Of a DNA stretch of 64,000 bases, positions 58,320-64,000 are shown piece by piece. The translations under genes were made by a program, and so were the position numbers. Every line of letters begins with the position of its first letter. Position 1 is the first letter of the stretch. The stretch covers positions 270,315 through 334,314 of the forward strand of contig CAZPQK010000004.1 of the NCBI GenBank assembly GCA_964588695.1, written 5' to 3'. Origin of the DNA: CAZPQK01 sp964588695 (GTDB lineage Bacteria; Krumholzibacteriota; Krumholzibacteriia; WVZY01; JAKEHA01). Under the pieces are notes generated by a model, which was not told where the DNA came from, searched no databases, and saw only the letters and a list, made by a program, of their open reading frames with translations.

Positions 58320-59231
58320 ATGAAGGTTCTGTTGGCCGGAGGCACCGGCTTCATCGGCAGTGCGGTCGCCAGGCGACTTAAAGAAAACGGATATCAGGTT
58401 CGGATGCTGGTGAGGCGCGACAGCGTCCACAAGGTTGACCCCAACGCGGGTTTCGAAGTCGTTACCGGCGACATCCTGGACACGCACGCATGTCTGCGCG
58501 CGATGAACGGCATCACCGCCGCCGTCAATCTGGTTGGCGTCGTTCACAACGTCGAAGAAGTGGGAACCACCTTTGATGCTCTGCACACCTCGGGGACTTT
58601 TAACCTGGTTAACGCGGGCAAGATTCAGGGACTTAAGCGTTTTGTGCAGATGAGCGCTTTAGGCGCCGCACCCGACGCGCCGACGCGGTTTCAGCAAACC
58701 AAACACGAAGCCGACGACATTGTGATCAAGTCGGGCTTCCGTTACACCATCTTCCGTCCCGCCTGGGTGTTTGGTAAGGGCGACCACATGCACGAAACCC
58801 TGGCCGAGTACGTCCACGCGGGAATCTGTCCGGTGGTGGACGGCTACCGCGGTAAATTCAACCCGGTTAGTCGCGACGATTTTGCCTTTGCGGTGGCGGA
58901 TTGTTTGCACATGCCCGAAACGCAGGGCAAGACGTACGACATCGCTGGCCCGTCAGAAGTGGCATGGACCGATCTTATCGACCGCGTCGCGCGACACTAT
59001 GAAGTGTGGCCGAACAATCTTAAAGTGCCGAGCGCGTTGGTTCGACCGACGGTAAAGATGTTGGCTCGGTGGCGGCACTTTCCGCTTTCGGCGGACCAAT
59101 TGTTGATGATGACGCACAACATGTTGGGCAATGGCGACGAGTTCGCGCGGGTATTCGGCGCGACGCTCGGCGAGTACCCGGAGGATCCTTCGCCATTCTT
59201 GCCGACACAGGTACAAGCAATCGCGTCTTAA
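58320..59231 (+). CDS. NDUFA9-like NAD(P)-binding protein (atypical SDR)
   Basis: The 303-aa protein begins MKVLLAGGTGFIGSAVARRL with a TGxxGxxG loop. It has AVNLVGVVHN, RFVQMSALGAAPDAPTRFQQ, YTIFRPAWVFGKGD and YDIAGPSEVAWTDLIDRVAR, which place it in the complex-I NDUFA9 or NmrA-like atypical short-chain dehydrogenases. The catalytic Tyr of YxxxK is replaced (FQQTKHEA), so it probably binds cofactor without classical dehydrogenase chemistry. AAGGAATT precedes the ATG. It ends the metG-tatD cluster at a strong terminator. Confidence 0.87.
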   Translation: MKVLLAGGTGFIGSAVARRLKENGYQVRMLVRRDSVHKVDPNAGFEVVTGDILDTHACLRAMNGITAAVNLVGVVHNVEEVGTTFDALHTSGTFNLVNAGKIQGLKRFVQMSALGAAPDAPTRFQQTKHEADDIVIKSGFRYTIFRPAWVFGKGDHMHETLAEYVHAGICPVVDGYRGKFNPVSRDDFAFAVADCLHMPETQGKTYDIAGPSEVAWTDLIDRVARHYEVWPNNLKVPSALVRPTVKMLARWRHFPLSADQLLMMTHNMLGNGDEFARVFGATLGEYPEDPSPFLPTQVQAIAS

Positions 59232-59286
59232 CGCGTTGAGTCCGGTGGTCGCAACGACATCGGTCGCGACAACAACTGCCTGCACA

Positions 59287-59318
59287 AAAAAGGCCTCGCT
59301 AATGCGAGGCCTTTTATT
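59287..59318 (+). terminator. Rho-independent terminator
   Basis: AAAAGGCCTCGC (59288-59299) pairs with GCGAGGCCTTTT (59304-59315) around a TAAT loop, then TTTTATTG. It ends the transcript from the NDUFA9-like gene. Confidence 0.94.
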
Positions 59319-59425
59319 GCGTCCGCTCCCGTGCGTAGGATCCAAGACGCTTTGGTGGGGTCGATTGACCTGAGTGCCCAGCCAACCATCGCTGGTCAGG
59401 CACCGGCGCGAGTATAGCACGTCCG

Positions 59426-59455
59426 TTGACGCATCAGGGCGTAATCCGCTATAAT
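59426..59455 (+). promoter_or_regulatory. ksgA promoter
   Basis: TTGACG (59426-59431), 18 nt, then a perfect TATAAT (59450-59455), giving a start near 59462. AGGAGG at 59474-59479 follows, but no ATG, GTG or TTG is within 20 nt of it; a CTG at 59484 begins a 19-codon frame. Confidence 0.8.
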
Positions 59456-59524
59456 ATTGCCACTTCACCAATTAGGAGGTTTCCTGCCACACCCACTGCT
59501 ACAACTCCCCTGTAACCGCCGCCT

Positions 59525-60385
59525 GTGCGGCTTGATCCTTTGAATCGCAAAAACACCCGACCCAAGAAACACTTGGGCCAAAACTTTCTTTACGATCCCG
59601 CGATCGCCGAGCGGATCGTAACGGCTTCCGGCCTGGAGCGCGACGACGTCGCGGTGGAACTGGGCCCGGGACGAGGCATTATGACGCGGCCGCTGGTGGC
59701 AACCGGCGCTTCGGTCATTGCCATCGAAGTGGACGACGACCTCATCGCCAGTTTGCGCGAGTCGTTGCCACAGGCGAAGGTGGTTCATCAGGATCTGACC
59801 GAAGTAAAACTGGCCGACCTGCTGGCCGAAAGCGGTTACCCGGAGCGTGGGTGTCGATTAATAGGAAACATCCCCTACTATCTGACTCGCGACGTACTGT
59901 TTGATTATCTGGTGTATCAGTTCGAGTCGATTGAGTCGGCCACGATCATGATGCAGCGCGAAGTCGCCGAACGAATTGCGGCGTCCGCCGGAGGGCGTGT
60001 CTACGGGATCACCAGCGTGGTGTTGCAGGCACTGTACAACATACGAACGGTTATGAAAGTTGCGCCGGGTTCGTTTCATCCACCGCCGAAGGTGGCATCG
60101 ATGGTGCTTCGGTTTGATCCGTTGAGCCCGCCGATGATCGAGCTTAGCGAGCGCAAGGCGTTTGTCGGCCTGGTTCGCGGCGCTTTCGCGCAGCGGCGCA
60201 AGACCCTGGCGAACACACTGCGTGCGGTGCCGGGCATCACCGGGGATGCGTTGGCCGAAGCGGCGCGATGGGCAGAGTCAAAGCTGGGGGCACCTATTGA
60301 CACCTCGGCACGACCGGAGACATTCTCGGCGGAAGCGTTTGTCGCCTTAATGCGCGGACTTAAAGAACAGGGTGCAGACTGGTAG
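59525..60385 (+). CDS. ksgA: 16S rRNA dimethyladenosine transferase KsgA/RsmA
   Basis: The protein has RPKKHLGQNFLYDPAIAERI, VELGPGRGIMTRPLV (SAM motif I), AIEVDDDLIASL, GNIPYYLTRDVLFDYL (the NxPY catalytic motif IV) and MMQREVAERIAASAG, all hallmarks of KsgA. It dimethylates two adjacent adenosines near the 3' end of 16S rRNA. The first possible start is GTG 59525 (286 aa); TTG 59540 (MNRKNTRPKKHLG) matches homologues better and overlaps the stop of a short upstream frame. It is followed 3 nt later by the outer-membrane protein gene. Confidence 0.95.
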   Translation: MRLDPLNRKNTRPKKHLGQNFLYDPAIAERIVTASGLERDDVAVELGPGRGIMTRPLVATGASVIAIEVDDDLIASLRESLPQAKVVHQDLTEVKLADLLAESGYPERGCRLIGNIPYYLTRDVLFDYLVYQFESIESATIMMQREVAERIAASAGGRVYGITSVVLQALYNIRTVMKVAPGSFHPPPKVASMVLRFDPLSPPMIELSERKAFVGLVRGAFAQRRKTLANTLRAVPGITGDALAEAARWAESKLGAPIDTSARPETFSAEAFVALMRGLKEQGADW

Positions 60386-60388
60386 CAC

Positions 60389-62347
60389 ATGCAAGACCGA
60401 AATCCCACACGACGCCAACGTCGCCTGGCGCGACGCATCGCCGCAGCACTGGGTGTGTTGCTGGTGGTTGCAGCGCCGGGTTCGGTGCACGCAAAGGCAC
60501 AGTTTACCGCGCCGAATCAAGCGTCGGTCATCGATTCGCTAATGAACTTGCCGTTCTCTTTTCGACCGGACTACGCGGCGTCGATTTCGGGGAGAGACTC
60601 GAGAGTAGAGTTTGGACATACCTTCCGAAGCACGATCACCATGCCGCGCGGGATTACGCTGGCTTCGAAGCTGGCGGTGAAAGATGTCGCGTATCGGATT
60701 CAGGACAAGACCGAAACCGACAAAGATTTTGAAAACACGATCACTAAGCTTTTGGGAGTCGGCCAGGTGTTCACGCTGGCCCAAACCGATAACCGTTTTT
60801 TCAGTCGTGTGTTGCAGCCCGGCGGCCGGTCGCAAGATGTGGTTTCGGACAACTCGACCCTACGCGCAAGTTACACCTATATCCCGCTTACGTGGGATCA
60901 GCTGCGCTACGATGGCTACGCCAACGCGGTGCTCAATCAGTACGCGCTAACGTTCAAGACCGATGAAAGCGCAAGTGCCGACGGAGGCTTGGGAGTTGGA
61001 TACTCGCTGGAGAACAAACGGGCCGCCGTTTATGCGCGAGTGCATCGCAAGCAAAGTTCGGACGAGTCCGTGTCCAACTTGGGAACGCGGTTTAAGGGCT
61101 TGAGCACGGCGCAGGACAGCCTGGAAGTGTTGGCCTCGGTGCGACCGGTGGACAGCGTGTTGGTGGAGTTCAACTATATGAACTACAACAGCGACCGCGA
61201 GTATCTCGACCAGGCGCGGTCTTCGACCGGAACCCAATCGTCGGAGCTGGTTCCGGAGTCCGAGATCAAGGACGCGGAAACGATTGGGTTTTCAATGCGA
61301 TCCGGAATCGGTGGGCGGGTAAGCGTGCGCCTAAGTACCGAGCAGTCGTTTCAAGGAACAAGGTATCGTGAGCAATCATCGCGAAACGCCGAAAACACAG
61401 TCGATAACCTTAAGGGTTCGGTTCAGTATCGATTCAGCCCTAACACTTCGTTTCGAACGGCTTTGGAACGGCGCGAAACCGACCGCGAGTTGTTTTCTAT
61501 TACGTCGTTTCGCGAAAAAGTCCAGCGCGCCAGTTTTAACCTGACGCACAAGTTTGGATTGGGAAAACAGGTCAGCTTTGATGGGTCCACGCAACTTACG
61601 CAGATTTTCTACAAGGACCCCGAGCAGAATCCGCGCGATCGCGACCAGCTTAACCAGCAGCTTTCGATGAACCTTGTTGCCAGTCCGTTCCCGAAAGTGG
61701 CGTCGACCATCAACATGATTTTCACTCAGATTGATTTTGTAAACATCGACGGAAGCCTGTCCGCCGACAACCGGATACGGCGTAAGTTCGACCTAACGCC
61801 TCGGCTTCGCTACAATTACAACGAACGCATTTCCGTGTCGCAGGTATACGGTTTGTCGCTGGAATTTAATGAATTTACCCAGGGAGAAGCCGCAACCGAA
61901 GACGACTTCCTTGACCGCAACGTAACCTTCTCAAATATTATTAGTGCAATCATTGCGCAGGGTCTCAGCGGCGAGTTGGAATACGAGTTGCAGCTTCATG
62001 ACCGCGGGCGCTCCTTTAACGACGGGATTCGTTCCGAAGTAGAAATCGAGCGAGAGGACCGCACCGACATCATGAAGATTCGCGCTCGTTACAGTCTGAC
62101 CCCCGCGATTACCGTCGTGGCCGAAAACACTTATAGCAACAAGCGTGATGAGACCGTCGGAAGTGACCGCATCACCAACACCTCCGACGGGTCGGTGGAA
62201 GGCGGCGTCATTGGGCGCTATAATTGGGGTTCGGGCCGCAAGTTGGACTTTACTCTGGTCAAGGTGAACAAGTTTAGTCCGTTTACTCGCAACGCCAAGC
62301 AGAACGACTTTTGGCGTATGCAGATGGATTTTGCATGGGCATTTTAG
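60389..62347 (+). CDS. Outer-membrane beta-barrel protein, family unknown
   Basis: This 652-aa protein has a long Arg-rich signal peptide (RRQRRLARRIAAALGVLLVV, cleaved after HAKA). The mature part alternates polar and hydrophobic residues in strand-turn repeats (GSVQYRFSPNTSFRTALERR, RIRRKFDLTPRLRYNYNERI) and ends in a final strand WRMQMDFAWAF, whose terminal Phe is the BAM recognition signal. A barrel of 20 or more strands without a plug domain is likely. I recognise no named family. The 3' end overlaps the next gene by 13 nt, so it is paired with that lipoprotein. Confidence 0.85.
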   Translation: MQDRNPTRRQRRLARRIAAALGVLLVVAAPGSVHAKAQFTAPNQASVIDSLMNLPFSFRPDYAASISGRDSRVEFGHTFRSTITMPRGITLASKLAVKDVAYRIQDKTETDKDFENTITKLLGVGQVFTLAQTDNRFFSRVLQPGGRSQDVVSDNSTLRASYTYIPLTWDQLRYDGYANAVLNQYALTFKTDESASADGGLGVGYSLENKRAAVYARVHRKQSSDESVSNLGTRFKGLSTAQDSLEVLASVRPVDSVLVEFNYMNYNSDREYLDQARSSTGTQSSELVPESEIKDAETIGFSMRSGIGGRVSVRLSTEQSFQGTRYREQSSRNAENTVDNLKGSVQYRFSPNTSFRTALERRETDRELFSITSFREKVQRASFNLTHKFGLGKQVSFDGSTQLTQIFYKDPEQNPRDRDQLNQQLSMNLVASPFPKVASTINMIFTQIDFVNIDGSLSADNRIRRKFDLTPRLRYNYNERISVSQVYGLSLEFNEFTQGEAATEDDFLDRNVTFSNIISAIIAQGLSGELEYELQLHDRGRSFNDGIRSEVEIEREDRTDIMKIRARYSLTPAITVVAENTYSNKRDETVGSDRITNTSDGSVEGGVIGRYNWGSGRKLDFTLVKVNKFSPFTRNAKQNDFWRMQMDFAWAF

Positions 62348-62937
62348 GTAAAGCAAAAGACCTGGCACCCCTGGGAATGCTTCTTGCCATCCTCGTGATG
62401 GTGGGGTCGGGCTGTCTGTTTGAAGCCCGCGAAGCCGACCCGCCCGACACGGGTGGCTCGTCGACGTTTACTCCGCTGGACTTTCCCGAAGCGGTGCTGT
62501 CGAACATAGTGTCCGGCGTAGAAACGCCGGCAGAATTCAATTACTTCCAGACGCTTAGCGACGATTTCGTGTTTTCGCCGCTCCTGGCCGACTCGTTGGA
62601 TCCTTCGCTGAGCGGAGCGTTCGACACGTGGGATGCCGAGTTAGAGCGGCAAGTCTTTCAGCTGTTTCTGGCCGAATCGCAGGGCATCACCTTGGAGTTG
62701 TCTAGTACCAAGGAAATTGACCGCAACGATTTTGTCCGCTTTCGGGTGCAGTACACGATGACGGTCACCCCGTTCGGCGGCGGAACTGCGGCCGTCTACG
62801 AGGGTATTACCTATATCGATGCCGCTGAACAGAGCGGGGTATGGCGAATGGTAGCCTGGGACGAAATCGAGGCGGTAGCCAACGCCACGTCCTGGGGATT
62901 TTTGCGAGGCACTTTACGGCTTCGTCTGCAAGGATAG
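62335..62937 (+). CDS. Lipoprotein, SnoaL/NTF2-like candidate (family member 1)
   Basis: ATG 62335 lies inside the beta-barrel gene end. The 200-aa product has a lipoprotein signal (MLLAILVMVGSGC) and a mature domain with FPEAVLSNIVSGVETPAEFN, YFQTLSDDFVFSP and SGVWRMVAWDEIE. The same plan recurs in the next gene (PENVLLNLELAYDEQN, ILDPDFTFFFDPGD, WKLVEWQDI). The helix-strand pattern with a final WRxVxWxE resembles cystatin-like NTF2/SnoaL folds. The partner barrel upstream suggests an outer-membrane location. Confidence 0.8.
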   Translation: MGILGKAKDLAPLGMLLAILVMVGSGCLFEAREADPPDTGGSSTFTPLDFPEAVLSNIVSGVETPAEFNYFQTLSDDFVFSPLLADSLDPSLSGAFDTWDAELERQVFQLFLAESQGITLELSSTKEIDRNDFVRFRVQYTMTVTPFGGGTAAVYEGITYIDAAEQSGVWRMVAWDEIEAVANATSWGFLRGTLRLRLQG

Positions 62938-62996
62938 GAAACGTATAGAAACTACTGCAAACGGCCTAGTGTCAATTAGTTAGCAGCGTTCGCCCC

Positions 62997-63025
62997 TTGA
63001 CGAAGGGCTGTTTCTGCGGTATCCT
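62997..63025 (+). promoter_or_regulatory. Promoter for lipoprotein member 2
   Basis: TTGACG (62997-63002), 17 nt, TATCCT (63020-63025), with a start expected near 63032 and GGGAG before the ATG at 63066. Confidence 0.6.
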
Positions 63026-63065
63026 TATTCCGATTCTGAGGGATCAGAAAGGGAGAACTTCTATC

Positions 63066-63674
63066 ATGTTGAAACGATCTGTCGCCATTGCCGCCATCTG
63101 CCTGCTCGCCATCGGCGGCCCTGGTTGTATTTTTAGTCCGGAAGAAAAGAAGCCGCCGGAAGGCTGTGACGACTGCGGTTCGATTTTCGAGGAACTTACC
63201 TCCCCGGAAAACGTCCTGCTCAACCTGGAACTTGCGTACGACGAACAGAATCTAAACGAGTATAAAAAGATACTCGATCCAGACTTCACGTTCTTCTTTG
63301 ATCCAGGTGACGTAAACGATCCGACCGACCCCACTCCGCAACAGTGGGGAGTTGCGGAAGAGGAACAGTCGGCGTCGAACATGTTTAATGGTGTGCCCAA
63401 CGGTGAAGGCTTTGCCATCGTCGACATCGACCTTGATCTGGTAATGGCCAACTTGAACTGGATCGACACCACGCCGGAAGACTTTCCGGATGAAACCTGG
63501 AAAACGGCAACAGTGGATTACAGCTTCTCGATTGCTGCGACCCAGGATCTGACGTTTATCAACTCGGGCGGCGCCAAGGCGCAGTTCACGGTTCGTCCGC
63601 AAAGTGACGGAACGTGGAAGTTGGTCGAGTGGCAGGATATCGCGTCGTCCACACGCGTCGCGGTTCTTCCGTAA
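63066..63674 (+). CDS. Lipoprotein, SnoaL/NTF2-like candidate (family member 2)
   Basis: The 202-aa product (MLKRSVAIAAICLLAIGGPG, Cys21) has a Cys-rich start of the mature part (EGCDDCGSIFEELTSPENVL) and a domain parallel to the preceding lipoprotein, ending WKLVEWQDIASS. Helix, three or four strands and the WxLVEWxD strand suggest an NTF2-like cone fold. It has its own promoter and a terminator. Function is unknown. Confidence 0.82.
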   Translation: MLKRSVAIAAICLLAIGGPGCIFSPEEKKPPEGCDDCGSIFEELTSPENVLLNLELAYDEQNLNEYKKILDPDFTFFFDPGDVNDPTDPTPQQWGVAEEEQSASNMFNGVPNGEGFAIVDIDLDLVMANLNWIDTTPEDFPDETWKTATVDYSFSIAATQDLTFINSGGAKAQFTVRPQSDGTWKLVEWQDIASSTRVAVLP

Positions 63675-63696
63675 CAGCTAAGCAGACTTGCATGAG

Positions 63697-63730
63697 ACGG
63701 TCGGCCCCACCGGGTCGGCCGTTTTCTTTT
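63697..63730 (+). terminator. Rho-independent terminator
   Basis: An 11-bp stem (63697-63707 with 63712-63722, including two G-T pairs) with a CACC loop is followed by TTTTCTTTT. It ends lipoprotein member 2. Confidence 0.88.
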
Positions 63731-63831
63731 GGGTGTTACCGGTCGTGCCAAGGTGGTTGCGTCACGTGTTAGCGGTTTGGTAAACTCAAACCTCCCCTGC
63801 CTCCTCCCGCCGCGCAAAAGAGGGTGAGTCT

Positions 63832-64000
63832 ATGTTGAGGCGATTTCATACCAACCTATCGATCACGCTAACGGCGTTGCTGCTTGCAGGTCTTTCGAAT
63901 GTTGCCTGCGAAGTGGTCGACGATGCACCCATTCGTCTTTGTGACAACTGCCCCACTGAGACCGTACCCGTGGTTCCTTCATTCGCGGAGCCAGAAGGTG
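63832..64000 (+). CDS. Lipoprotein, family member 3 (cut by window edge)
   Basis: From ATG 63832 the first 56 codons are visible: a signal MLRRFHTNLSITLTALLLAG then LSNVAC as lipobox and a mature start with IRLCDNCPTETVPVVPSF. The CDNC motif parallels CDDC of member 2. AGAGGGTGAG precedes the ATG. It is probably the third of the tandem lipoprotein family. Confidence 0.7.
   Translation, partial: MLRRFHTNLSITLTALLLAGLSNVACEVVDDAPIRLCDNCPTETVPVVPSFAEPEG

Noticed and set aside
1..64000. CRISPR arrays, insertion sequences, integrases, rRNA and tRNA genes
   Set aside because: No regularly spaced repeats, transposase or integrase motifs, or stable RNA signatures were seen when reading both strands.

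Overview
The window is 64 kb of a densely packed, moderately GC-rich chromosome from a Gram-negative bacterium that I cannot place to species. The didermic lifestyle is shown by many lipoprotein signal peptides, SurA-type periplasmic isomerases, FtsEX with an EnvC-like partner, and a beta-barrel protein ending in Phe. The mixture (BatA/DUF58/MoxR block, parvulin-rich surA cluster, metal permeases fused to MntR-like domains, exported Ni superoxide dismutase) suggests an uncultured lineage of the FCB/PVC kind rather than a well-known proteobacterium; this placement is inference. A run of 10 N shows that the sequence is a draft or metagenomic scaffold. I found no rRNA, tRNA, CRISPR array, insertion sequence or prophage.

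Layout. 1-4.1 kb: a light-response-like block with a photolyase (cut by the window edge), a B12-dependent CarH/LitR-type MerR regulator, a divergent sigma-70 factor, a small membrane protein and a TIGR01777 epimerase. The CarH/sigma intergenic region carries an inverted repeat overlapping both -35 boxes. 4.1-15.6 kb: secreted and envelope proteins (DUF1579 protein, a propeller/M28/PA/PDZ peptidase, a thioredoxin-like lipoprotein), a TPR histidine kinase, a geranylgeranyl-reductase-like flavoprotein with CrcB, a pentapeptide-repeat potassium-channel fusion, an HDOD protein and an AIM24-like protein. 15.7-20.3 kb: a four-gene manganese/zinc ABC operon whose two permeases each end in an MntR/DtxR-like metal-sensing domain, with a matching palindrome on its promoter. 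20.3-28.7 kb: an EamA permease, a TPR lipoprotein, a hybrid kinase, trpS, a holin-like membrane protein, a very large lipoprotein and an exported Ni superoxide dismutase.

29-33.5 kb: a MoxR/DUF58/BatA operon with an embedded hexapeptide acyltransferase. 33.5-35.1 kb: a disturbed segment with two diverged paralogous secreted proteins, a truncated signal-peptide ORF, a 49-bp duplication of the batA-like 3' end and the N gap. 35.1-47.3 kb: mfd, three peptidyl-prolyl isomerases ending in surA, an S4 protein, pdxA, ftsE, ftsX and an EnvC-like LytM protein, nearly all head to tail. 47.3-53.6 kb: twin small lipoproteins, a CPBP protease, holB, an unrecognised 605-aa SEC-C protein with a PD-(D/E)XK-like segment, and a coupled ECF sigma / 83-aa protein / MscS-type channel operon. 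53.6-54.4 kb is an 800-base stretch without a convincing gene. 54.4-64 kb: metG, a methyltransferase, TatD with a radical-SAM-like C-terminal remnant, a zinc-ribbon protein, an NDUFA9-like protein, ksgA, an outer-membrane beta-barrel protein and three related lipoproteins, the last cut by the window edge.

The least explained parts are the permease/MntR fusions with their operator, the SEC-C protein, the TatD C-terminal domain, the ECF-sigma/MscS operon and the rearranged 33.5-35.1 kb segment. I cannot point to one complete, clearly new multi-gene system; the metal operon is the most coherent candidate.
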